A stretch of DNA of 64,000 nt from Aquincola tertiaricarbonis. GTDB lineage: Bacteria; Pseudomonadota; Gammaproteobacteria; Burkholderiales; Burkholderiaceae_C. Positions 47,982 to 55,665 of this stretch are shown here, in pieces (the first letter of the stretch is position 1; each line of letters begins with the position of its first letter). Under the pieces are notes generated by a model, which ran no database searches, was not told the DNA's origin, and saw only the letters and a program-made list of their open reading frames with translations. The stretch is from contig NZ_CP097636.1 in the NCBI RefSeq assembly GCF_023573145.1, forward strand, positions 3,720,001-3,784,000, given 5' to 3'. A program made the translations under genes and the position numbers.

Positions 47982-48971
47982 TCAGGCCGGCACGGCCTGC
48001 GGCGGGGCGATGCGTTGCACGGCGGCCTGCATCTCGGCCTGCAGTCGCTGCACGATGGCGGCCAGCGGCTCGATGCGGTCGGTGAAGGCCAGCGCATGGC
48101 CGGCCGACAGCACGCCGTGGCGGGTGTCGCCGGTCTCGTAGGCCTGGCGGCCGATGCGGCCGGCCACCAGCGGCAGCAGGTCCTGGATGGTGACGCCGGG
48201 CTGGCTGGCCTCGATGGCCTGCACCGCATCCGTCGTCTCGTTGCGCAGCGCACGCACGGTGTTGCGCACCGTGTGCATCAGCAGCGTGGTGTCGGTGGGC
48301 TCGGCCTGCACCAGGCGGCGCTTGTAGTCTTCGTGCGCCCAGATTTCTTCGGCCACGGTGAAGCGCGTGCCCACCACCACGCCGGCCGCGCCCATGGCCA
48401 GCGCGGCCGTCACCTGCGAGCCGCAGCCGATGCCGCCGCCGATGAGGTAGGGGATGTGCAGCTGCTCGCGCGCCCAGGCCGCATTGACCAGGCTGCCGAC
48501 CATGTCCATGCCCGGGTGGCCGCCGCACTCGGCACCCACGATGGCCACCGCATCCACGCCCAGCGACTGGGCCTTGACCGCGTAGCGCACCGCCGGCACC
48601 TTGTGCAGCACCTTGATGCCCGCCGCCTTGAGCGTGGGCAGGTAGGCCTCGGGGCTGCGGCCCGAGGTCTCGACGAAGCGCACGCCTTCTTCGGCGATCA
48701 GCTCGAACACCGCCTGCGTGCGCTCACCCGGCACCAGCTTGGGCAGCATCGACACGTTGACGCCGCAGGGCCCGCCTTCGCACAGGTCGCGGCAGCGGCG
48801 GATCTCGTCGCGCAGCGCCTGCGGCTCGGGGAAGCTGGCCGCGGTGATGAAGCCCAGGATGCCCGCGCGCGAGGCCGCGGCCACGTAGCGGGCATCGGAC
48901 AGCCACATCAGACCGCCGGCCACGATGGGCAGGCGGATGCCGAACATCTCGGTGATCGCAGTTGAAAGCAT
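47982..48971 (-). CDS. Nitronate monooxygenase/2-nitropropane dioxygenase-type flavoprotein
   Basis: This 329-residue TIM-barrel flavoprotein has LPIVAGGLMWLSDARYVAAAS, VGAECGGHPGMDMVGSLV, IPYLIGGGIGCGSQVTAALAMGAAGVVVGTRFTVAEE and HTVRNTVRALRNE. The family includes nitronate monooxygenases and enoyl reductase-like enzymes; the context here, beta-oxidation genes, favours an unsaturated acyl-CoA reductase-like or detoxifying role, but this is inference. ATG 48971 is chosen over an upstream in-frame start because MLSTAITEMFGIRLPI is family-like. Confidence 0.85.
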   Translation of the reverse strand: MLSTAITEMFGIRLPIVAGGLMWLSDARYVAAASRAGILGFITAASFPEPQALRDEIRRCRDLCEGGPCGVNVSMLPKLVPGERTQAVFELIAEEGVRFVETSGRSPEAYLPTLKAAGIKVLHKVPAVRYAVKAQSLGVDAVAIVGAECGGHPGMDMVGSLVNAAWAREQLHIPYLIGGGIGCGSQVTAALAMGAAGVVVGTRFTVAEEIWAHEDYKRRLVQAEPTDTTLLMHTVRNTVRALRNETTDAVQAIEASQPGVTIQDLLPLVAGRIGRQAYETGDTRHGVLSAGHALAFTDRIEPLAAIVQRLQAEMQAAVQRIAPPQAVPA

Positions 48972-48979
48972 GGCAGTGC

Positions 48980-49978
48980 TTACTCGATCGACACGCCCTT
49001 GTCGCGGATGACCTTGCCCCACTTCTCGTCATCGCGGCGGATGCGCTCGGCCGTGTCCTTCGGCGATTGCCAGGCGGCGTAGGTGCCGGCGTTCTTCAGC
49101 TTCTCCTGGATCTCGGGCTCGGCCAGGGTCTGCTTCAGCACTTCGCTGAGCTTGTTGATCACCGGTGCCGGCGTGCCGGCCGGCGCCAGCAGGCCGCCCC
49201 ACGACACCGCGTCGAAGCCGGGGAAGCCTTGCTCGGACACCGTCTTCACGTCGGGCAGGTAAGGCACGCGCTGCGGCGAGCCGACGGCAATGGCGCGCAG
49301 CTTGCCGGATTTGATGTGCGGCAGCGCAGCCACCATGTCGGCGTACATCACCGGCACCTGGCCGCCGATCACGTCGGTCACCGCCGGCGAGCCGCCGCGG
49401 TAGGGCACGTGGCTCATCTCGAACTTGCCCAGCGTCTTCAGCGATTCGGTGGTCAGGTGGCCGAAGCTGCCCTGGCCCGAGCTGGTGTAGTTGAGCGGCG
49501 GGTTGGTCGCCTTGGCCTTGGCGATCAGCTGCGGCAGCGTGGTCACGTCGGGCAGCGACTGCGGATTGACCACCATCACGATGGGCAGGTCGTAGGTGGT
49601 GCCGACGGGCGTGAAGTCCTTCTGGATGTCGTACTTGGCCGTCTTGTACAGGTGCGGCGCCAGCAGCGTGGGCGTGGCCAGCATCATCAGCGTGTAGCCG
49701 TCGGGCGCGGCCTTGGCCACGGCAGCGGCGGCGATGGCGCCCGAGGCACCAGCGCGGTTTTCCACGATGACCTGCTGCTTGAGCAGCTCGCTCATGCGCT
49801 GGCCCACGATGCGCGAGGCGGTGTCGGTGGGGCCGCCGGGCGGGAAGGGCACGACGATGGTGATCATCTTCGCGGGGTAGGCCTGCGCCATCGCGCCCAG
49901 TGCAGGCACGACCAGCGCCAGGGCGACAAGGCTGCGGCGAAGGGCACTGGCGGGGCGAAGGGCGGTACGAGGTTGCAT
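48980..49978 (-). CDS. Bug/TctC-type solute-binding protein
   Basis: This 332-residue periplasmic receptor starts MQPRTALRPASALRRSLVAL with a signal peptide ending near GAMAQA, and has Bug motifs ITIVVPFPPGGPTDTASR, VENRAGASGAIAAAAVAK, YTSSGQGSFGHLTTESL and SHVPYRGGSPAVTDV. It lies in the catabolic unit between the CoA-transferase and the flavoprotein genes. The frame extends upstream, but the later ATG gives a normal signal peptide. Confidence 0.9.
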   Translation of the reverse strand: MQPRTALRPASALRRSLVALALVVPALGAMAQAYPAKMITIVVPFPPGGPTDTASRIVGQRMSELLKQQVIVENRAGASGAIAAAAVAKAAPDGYTLMMLATPTLLAPHLYKTAKYDIQKDFTPVGTTYDLPIVMVVNPQSLPDVTTLPQLIAKAKATNPPLNYTSSGQGSFGHLTTESLKTLGKFEMSHVPYRGGSPAVTDVIGGQVPVMYADMVAALPHIKSGKLRAIAVGSPQRVPYLPDVKTVSEQGFPGFDAVSWGGLLAPAGTPAPVINKLSEVLKQTLAEPEIQEKLKNAGTYAAWQSPKDTAERIRRDDEKWGKVIRDKGVSIE

Positions 49979-50086
49979 GCGGAACTCCTGGCTATGCAAG
50001 GTAGGAAGCAGCGTGCCGCGCACGGCGGCCGGCACGCATCGAAGAGGACGGCACCAACAGGATCGGCTGGCCAGGTGGGATCGGAT

Positions 50087-51274
50087 TCAGCTGCGGCCCG
50101 GCCGCTGGTCGCCCAGCAGCTCCTGCAGCACGGCCTCGGTATCGGCGCCCAGTTGCGGCGGCGGCCGGCGCACCGGCAGCCGTTCGCCGTCGATGCGGTA
50201 GGGCGGCGCCAGCACATGGGTGCTGCCGGCCACCGGGTGCGGCTGCACCGTGACCAGGCCGCCTTCCACCGCGCGCGGTGAGGTCAGCGCCTCATGCAGG
50301 CCCAGCACCTCGCCACAGGGAATGCCGGCGGCCGACAACGCGGCCAGCAGTTGCGCGCGCGGCCTGCGGGCCAGCTCGGCATGCAGCACCGGCAGCAACT
50401 CGGCACGGTGGGCCGAGCGGCCGAGGTTGGTCTTGAAGCGCTCGTCGGCGGCCAGCTCGGGCCGCTCGATCACCTCGGTGCAAAAGCGCTGGAACTGCGC
50501 GTTGTTGCCCACGGTGATGACGATGGGACCGTCGGCCGCATCGAACACGCCGTAGGGCACGATGGACGGGTGCGCATTGCCGTAGCGCGGCGGGTCTTCG
50601 CCCATCAGCAGCGCTTCCAGGCCGTAGTAGGCGGTGATCATCAGCCCGCAGTCGAACAGTGCCATCTCCACATGGCGGCCGGTGCCGGTGCGCTCACGCT
50701 GGTACAGCGCGGCCAGCACGGCCTGCGCCGAGTACATGCCGGTCATCAGGTCGACCGCGGCCACGCCGAACTTCAGCGGCGGCTGGGTGGCCTCGCCGTT
50801 GAGCGCCATCAGGCCCGCCTCGCCCTGCACCACCAGGTCGTAGCCGGGGCGTGCAGCCTCGCTGCCGCCGCGGTTGTAGCCCGAGACCGAGCAGTAGATC
50901 AGCCGCGGGTTGTCGGCCTTCAGCTGCTCATAGCCCAGGCCCAGCTTCTCCATGCCGCCGAACTTGAAGTTCTGGATCACCACGTCGCACTGCGCGGCCA
51001 GCGCCTTGGCGGTGGCCTGGCCTTCGGGCGTCTGCAGGTCGAGCGCGATCGACCGCTTGTTGCGGTTCATGCTGTTGAAGTAGGCCGTCTCGGTCTGGCC
51101 CACGCGCAGGCCCCAGTCGCGGGTGTCGTCGCCACGGCCGGGATGTTCGACCTTGATCACGTCGGCGCCGAAGTCGCCCAGCACCATGCCGCACAGCGGG
51201 CCGGCCAGCACGCGGGAAAAGTCCAGCACTCGCACGCCGGCCAGCGGCAATCCAGGCATCGCGTTCATCGTCAT
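50087..51274 (-). CDS. Family III (CaiB/BaiF) CoA-transferase
   Basis: This 395-residue enzyme moves CoA between carboxylates. It has LAGVRVLDFSRVLAGPLCGMVLGDFGADVIKVEHP, NRNKRSIALDL and the catalytic aspartate in ARPGYDLVVQGEAGLMALNG. Its start overlaps the stop of the enoyl-CoA hydratase gene (ATGA). The donor and acceptor are unknown; it could exchange CoA between substrate and product acid and so save ATP relative to the ligase in the same unit. Confidence 0.92.
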   Translation of the reverse strand: MTMNAMPGLPLAGVRVLDFSRVLAGPLCGMVLGDFGADVIKVEHPGRGDDTRDWGLRVGQTETAYFNSMNRNKRSIALDLQTPEGQATAKALAAQCDVVIQNFKFGGMEKLGLGYEQLKADNPRLIYCSVSGYNRGGSEAARPGYDLVVQGEAGLMALNGEATQPPLKFGVAAVDLMTGMYSAQAVLAALYQRERTGTGRHVEMALFDCGLMITAYYGLEALLMGEDPPRYGNAHPSIVPYGVFDAADGPIVITVGNNAQFQRFCTEVIERPELAADERFKTNLGRSAHRAELLPVLHAELARRPRAQLLAALSAAGIPCGEVLGLHEALTSPRAVEGGLVTVQPHPVAGSTHVLAPPYRIDGERLPVRRPPPQLGADTEAVLQELLGDQRPGRS

Positions 51275-52077
51275 CCGCGGCGGCGCAGGGCCGTGAAATC
51301 GGCGCGGCGCTTTTGCAGGAAGGCACCGATGCCTTCGGCCGCCTCATCGTCGCCCTGGCTTTCCACCATGGCGCGGGCTTCGAGTTCGAGCTGCTCGTCC
51401 AGCGAGCGCATGTGCGCGCCGCGGCACAAGGCCTTGATGCGCGCGGTGGCGCGGTCGGGCCCTTCGGCGATGCGCTGGCCCAGCGCGATGGCTTCGGCCT
51501 CGGCGCTGCCTGGCTCCACCAGGCGGTTGACGGCGCCCAGCGCATTCAGCCGCTCGGCGGTGATGCGGTCGCCGGTCAGGCACAGCTCGGTGAGCACCTG
51601 GCGCGAGACGAACTCGGCCAGGAAGGAGGTGATGCCGCCATCGGGCGTCAGACCCACCTTGATGTAGCTGACGCCGAAGAAGGCCTCGCGCGAGCTGACC
51701 AGCAGGTCGCAGGCCAGCGCCAGCGACATGCCGGCACCGGCCGCGCCGCCTTCCACCGCGGCGATCACCGGCTTGGCGGTGTCGCGCAGCCGGCGCACGA
51801 AGGTGTGCAGCAGCTCCAGCCGCTCGCGCCGGTCTTCGGGCGCCATCTCGCGCCGGGTGGCCAGCTGGTTCAGGTTGCCGCCGGCGCAGAAGAAGCCGCC
51901 TGCGCCGGTGAGCACGATGGCGCCCACGGTGGGGTCGGCATCGGCCTCGGCCAGGGCCTGGGTGGCGGCGGTGTAGAACTCGGCGCTGAGCGCATTGCGG
52001 GCCGCCGGGTTGTTGTTGACCAGCACCAGCACCGCGCCTTCACGGCGCTGCAGCAGCACGTCCTGCGGGGCGCTCAT
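51271..52077 (-). CDS. Enoyl-CoA hydratase/isomerase family protein
   Basis: This 268-residue crotonase-fold protein has GAIVLTGAGGFFCAGGNLNQL, PVIAAVEGGAAGAGMSLALACDLLVSSREAFFGVSYIKVGLTPDGGITSFL. At the first catalytic position of hydratases (GxGxELxxxCD) it has GAGMSLALACD, so the first glutamate is replaced by Ser, and the second (GxPEx) reads GLTPDGG with Asp. This fits the PaaG/BadK-like isomerase side of the family better than a plain hydratase. Both ends overlap neighbours by four bases. Confidence 0.88.
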   Translation of the reverse strand: MSAPQDVLLQRREGAVLVLVNNNPAARNALSAEFYTAATQALAEADADPTVGAIVLTGAGGFFCAGGNLNQLATRREMAPEDRRERLELLHTFVRRLRDTAKPVIAAVEGGAAGAGMSLALACDLLVSSREAFFGVSYIKVGLTPDGGITSFLAEFVSRQVLTELCLTGDRITAERLNALGAVNRLVEPGSAEAEAIALGQRIAEGPDRATARIKALCRGAHMRSLDEQLELEARAMVESQGDDEAAEGIGAFLQKRRADFTALRRRG

Positions 52078-53216
52078 GCCGCCTCCTGCCCCAGCGCGAT
52101 GTAGCGCGCCAGGTGGAAGTCTTCGTCGCCCAGCTGGTGGTCGATCATCACCAGGCGCTTGGCGTAGTGCGACAGCGGCAGCTCCCAGGTCATGCCGATG
52201 CCGCCGTGCAGCTGGATGGCTTCTTCCGCCACCAGCGTGCCCACGCGGCCGATGGTGAACTTGGCGGCCGACAAGGCCTTCTCGCGCGCCAGGCGGTCGT
52301 CGCCGTCCACCGCGGCGGCGGCGTTGATCACCGCCGAGCGGGCCTGCTCGATTTCCAGCAGCACATCGGCCATGCGGTGCTGCAGGGCCTGGAAGCTGCC
52401 GATGGGCACGCCGAACTGCTTGCGCGTCTGCAGGTATTCCAGCGTGGCCTGGCGGGCCACGTCCATCGCGCCCAGCGACTCGGCGCACAGCGCCAGCACG
52501 CCGCGGCCCATGGCATGTTCCAGCGTGGTCAGGGCCGCGCCTTCGGTGCCCAGCAGCGCATCGGCCGGCACGGTCACATGGTCCAGCGTGACGGTGGCCA
52601 CGCGGCCGCCGTCAACGGCGGTCTGGCCGCGCACGGCCAGGCCCGGGGCATCGGCCGGCACCAGGAACAGCGACAGGCCTTGCGCATCGTCCACGCCACC
52701 CGCAGTGCGGGCCGAGACGACAAACAGCGTGGCAGCTTCGCCCTGCGGCACCACGGCCTTGGCACCGTTCAGTTCCCAGCCGTTGTCGGTGCGGCGGGCG
52801 GTGGTGGACACCTGCGTCAGCGAGTACAGGCTGTCGGCCTCGCCATGCGCCAGCGCGGCGATGGTGCTGCCGTCGATCAACTTGTCTAGCCAAGTGCGCT
52901 GCTGCTCATTGCCGGCGTGGCTGATGGCGCTGCCGGCCAGCACCGCGCTGCCCAGCAGCGGCTCGACCACCAGGCCGCGGCCCAGGGCTTCGAAGACCAC
53001 GGCGATGTCGAAGCCGGCGCCGCCGTAGCCGCCATCGGCCTCGCTGAACAGCGCACCGATGGCGCCCAGCTCGGCGAACTGCGCCCATTGCTGCGGGCTG
53101 TAGCCTTCGGCCGAGTGGGCGATGCGGTTGCGGGTCTCGAAGCCGTACTGCTCGGCGATGTAGCGGTTCAGCGTGTCCGCCAGCATGCGGCGGTCTTCGG
53201 TGTGTTCGAAGTTCAT
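52074..53216 (-). CDS. Acyl-CoA dehydrogenase, small subunit (PimD-like)
   Basis: This 380-residue flavoprotein begins MNFEHTEDRRMLADTLNRYI and resembles the small subunit of pimeloyl-CoA dehydrogenase (WAQFAELGAIGALFSEADGGYGG, FEALGRGLVVEPLLGSAVLAG). Neither usual position for the catalytic glutamate carries Glu: the helix-G site reads HAMGRGVLAL and the C-terminus lacks the YEGT motif. It is therefore probably a partner to the large subunit encoded immediately upstream (13-base gap) rather than an independent enzyme. Confidence 0.9.
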   Translation of the reverse strand: MNFEHTEDRRMLADTLNRYIAEQYGFETRNRIAHSAEGYSPQQWAQFAELGAIGALFSEADGGYGGAGFDIAVVFEALGRGLVVEPLLGSAVLAGSAISHAGNEQQRTWLDKLIDGSTIAALAHGEADSLYSLTQVSTTARRTDNGWELNGAKAVVPQGEAATLFVVSARTAGGVDDAQGLSLFLVPADAPGLAVRGQTAVDGGRVATVTLDHVTVPADALLGTEGAALTTLEHAMGRGVLALCAESLGAMDVARQATLEYLQTRKQFGVPIGSFQALQHRMADVLLEIEQARSAVINAAAAVDGDDRLAREKALSAAKFTIGRVGTLVAEEAIQLHGGIGMTWELPLSHYAKRLVMIDHQLGDEDFHLARYIALGQEAA

Positions 53217-53229
53217 GTCTGCTCCGGTC

Positions 53230-54438
53230 TTACAGCCCGAGGATCATCTTGGAGATGATGTTGCGCTGGATCTCGTTGGAGCCGCCGAAGATCGACAGCT
53301 TGCGGTTGTTGAAGTAGCTGGCCGCGGCGCTGGCCGCTTCTTCCGGCGCACCCACTTCGCCTTCGTACGGGCCTTCCAGCCAGTCGGCATTGAAGGGCCG
53401 CGCATGCGGGCCCATGGCGCGACGCAGCAGCGAGGTCAGCTCCTGGCGGATCACCGTGCCGCGGATCTTCAGCATCGAGCTTTCCGCGCCCGGCGCGCCG
53501 CCACCGGCCACCGCCGCGATCACGCGCAGGTTGGTGGTCTTCATGTTCTCCAGGTCGATCTCGACCTTGGCCAGGCGGGCCGCGAACAGCGGGTCTTCCA
53601 GCAGCGGGCGGCCGTTCTTCTGCACGCGGGCGGCGGCCTTCTTCAGCTTGGCCAGCGCCGCCACCGAGAAGCCCACGCCCGCGATGTTGGTGCGCTCATA
53701 GGTCAGCAGGTACTTGGCGCAGTCCCAGCCGCGGTTCTCTTCGCCCACCAGGTTCTCGGCCGGCACGCGCACGTCGGTGAAGAACACCTCGTTGACCTCG
53801 TGCGCGCCATCCAGCGTGATGATGGGGCGCACTTCCACGCCGGGGCTCTTCATGTCCACCAGCAGGAAGCTGATGCCCGACTGCTTCTTGGCCGCGGGGT
53901 CGGTGCGCACCAGGCAGAAGATCATGTTGGCGTGCTGGCCCAGCGTGGTCCAGGTCTTCTGGCCGTTGACCACGTAGTGGTCGCCCCGTTCGTCCGATCT
54001 ACGCACTGCCGTGGTCTTGACGCTGGCCAGGTCCGAGCCGGCACCCGGCTCTGAGTAGCCCTGGCACCACCAGTCGGCACCGCTGAGGATGCGCGGCAGC
54101 CAGTGGCTCTTCTGCGCCTCGTTGCCGTACTTGATGAGCACCGGGCCCAGCATGTTCACGCCGAAGGGCACGATGCGCGGCGCATGGGCGATGGCGCATT
54201 CATGCTCGAAGATGAACTTCTGCACCGCGTTCCAGCCCGGGCCGCCGTAGGCCTGCGGCCAGTGGTTGGCCAGCCAGCCGCGGGCGTTGAGGATGGCGTG
54301 CCATTCCTCCATGTCGGCCTTGCTCAGGTGCTGGCCGTTGGCCACCTTGGCCGACAGCCGCTCGGGCAGCTGCTCGGCCAGGAACTGGCGCACTTCGTCG
54401 CGGAAGGCCAGTTCTTCTTGGGTGAAGCTCATGTCCAT
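53230..54438 (-). CDS. Acyl-CoA dehydrogenase, large subunit (PimC-like)
   Basis: This 402-residue flavoprotein begins MDMSFTQEELAFRDEVRQFL and resembles the large subunit of pimeloyl-CoA dehydrogenase. It has WWCQGYSEPGAGSDLASVKT and a C-terminal FGGSNEIQRNIISKMILGL. The C-terminal catalytic position of MCAD-type enzymes (YEGT) is FGGS, but a glutamate stands at residue 248 in LLTYERTNIAG, the position used by isovaleryl-CoA dehydrogenase. That makes it the likely catalytic subunit of the pair. A second in-frame ATG two codons later is possible. Confidence 0.91.
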   Translation of the reverse strand: MDMSFTQEELAFRDEVRQFLAEQLPERLSAKVANGQHLSKADMEEWHAILNARGWLANHWPQAYGGPGWNAVQKFIFEHECAIAHAPRIVPFGVNMLGPVLIKYGNEAQKSHWLPRILSGADWWCQGYSEPGAGSDLASVKTTAVRRSDERGDHYVVNGQKTWTTLGQHANMIFCLVRTDPAAKKQSGISFLLVDMKSPGVEVRPIITLDGAHEVNEVFFTDVRVPAENLVGEENRGWDCAKYLLTYERTNIAGVGFSVAALAKLKKAAARVQKNGRPLLEDPLFAARLAKVEIDLENMKTTNLRVIAAVAGGGAPGAESSMLKIRGTVIRQELTSLLRRAMGPHARPFNADWLEGPYEGEVGAPEEAASAAASYFNNRKLSIFGGSNEIQRNIISKMILGL

Positions 54439-54452
54439 GAGGCTGTCTCCGA

Positions 54453-55643
54453 TCAGTAGATTTCGAACAGGCCCGCAGCGCCCATGCCGCCGGCGATGCA
54501 CATCGACACCACGGCGTAGCGGGCCTTGCGGCGGCGGCCTTCCAGCAGGATGTGGCCGGCCAGGCGCGCGCCCGTCATGCCGAAGGGGTGGCCGATGGAG
54601 ATGGCGCCGCCGTTGACGTTGAGCTTGTCGAGCGGGATGCCCAGCTGCTGCTGGCAGTACAGCGCCTGCGAGGCGAAGGCCTCGTTCAGCTCCCACAGGT
54701 CGATGTCTTCCACCTTCAGGCCATGGCGCTTGAGCAGCTTGGGCACGGCGTACACCGGGCCGATGCCCATCTCGTCGGGCTCGCAGCCGGCCACCGCCAG
54801 GCCGCGGAAGGCGCCCAGCGGCTGCAGGCCCAGGCGCTCGGCCTCGCCCGCTTCCATCAGCACGCAGGCCGACGCGCCGTCGGACAGCTGCGAGGCATTG
54901 CCCGCGGTGACGAACTGGTCGTCGCCACGCACCGGGGCCAGCTTGGCCAGCGCCTCATACGTGGTGCCGGGGCGGTTGCAGTTGTCGGCGGTGGCGGTCA
55001 CCTCGCGGTGGGTCACGGCCTTGGTTTCCTTGTCGGTCACCGCCATCACCGTGGTGCAGGGCACGATCTCGTCGGCATAGCGGCCGGCCTTCTGCGCTTC
55101 TTCGGTGCGGCGCTGGCTCTCGGCGCTGAAGCGGTCCTGCGCCTCGCGGCTGATGTTGTAGCGGCGGGCCACGATGTCGGCGGTCTCGATCATCGCTATG
55201 TACAGCTCGGGCTTGTGCTCGACGATCCACGGGTCCATGCCCGAATCGCCGCTGTCGGTGGCGCTGCGGGTGCGGATCTGCGAGATGCTTTCCACGCCGC
55301 CGGCGATCATGGCCGGGGCGCCGTCCACCACGATGCGGCCAGCCGCCATCGCGATGGCCTGCAGGCCCGAGGCGCAGAAGCGGTTGACCGTGGTGCCGGC
55401 GATGCTGATGGGCAACCCGGCGCGGATGATGGACTGGCGCGCCACGTTGCGGCCGGTGGTGCCTTCGGGGTAGCCGCAGCCGAGGATGGCGTCTTCGATC
55501 AGCGTGGGGTCGATGCCCGCGCGATCGACCGCCGCCTTGACGGCGAAGGCGGCCAGCGTGGGGCCGGGGGTGATGTTGAACTCACCGCGGTGCGCCTTGG
55601 TGAGCGGCGTGCGGGCGGTGGACACGATGACGGCTTGGCGCAT
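54453..55643 (-). CDS. Acetyl-CoA C-acyltransferase (thiolase)
   Basis: This 396-residue thiolase cleaves 3-ketoacyl-CoA with CoA. It has the nucleophile in NRFCASGLQAIAMAAG (Cys about residue 90), NGGAISIGHPFGMTGARLAGHIL and the second cysteine in VSMCIAGGMGAAGLFE. It starts 22 bases after the FadB-like gene and is followed after 14 bases by the dehydrogenase pair. Confidence 0.94.
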   Translation of the reverse strand: MRQAVIVSTARTPLTKAHRGEFNITPGPTLAAFAVKAAVDRAGIDPTLIEDAILGCGYPEGTTGRNVARQSIIRAGLPISIAGTTVNRFCASGLQAIAMAAGRIVVDGAPAMIAGGVESISQIRTRSATDSGDSGMDPWIVEHKPELYIAMIETADIVARRYNISREAQDRFSAESQRRTEEAQKAGRYADEIVPCTTVMAVTDKETKAVTHREVTATADNCNRPGTTYEALAKLAPVRGDDQFVTAGNASQLSDGASACVLMEAGEAERLGLQPLGAFRGLAVAGCEPDEMGIGPVYAVPKLLKRHGLKVEDIDLWELNEAFASQALYCQQQLGIPLDKLNVNGGAISIGHPFGMTGARLAGHILLEGRRRKARYAVVSMCIAGGMGAAGLFEIY

Positions 55644-55665
55644 GGTGATTTGTCTCCGGGGGATG

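Noticed and set aside
44997..48965. A 1,322-codon open frame antisense to the Bug, ligase and flavoprotein genes
   Set aside because: It is a mirror of three well-recognised genes, with repetitive His/Gly/Arg composition and no domain.
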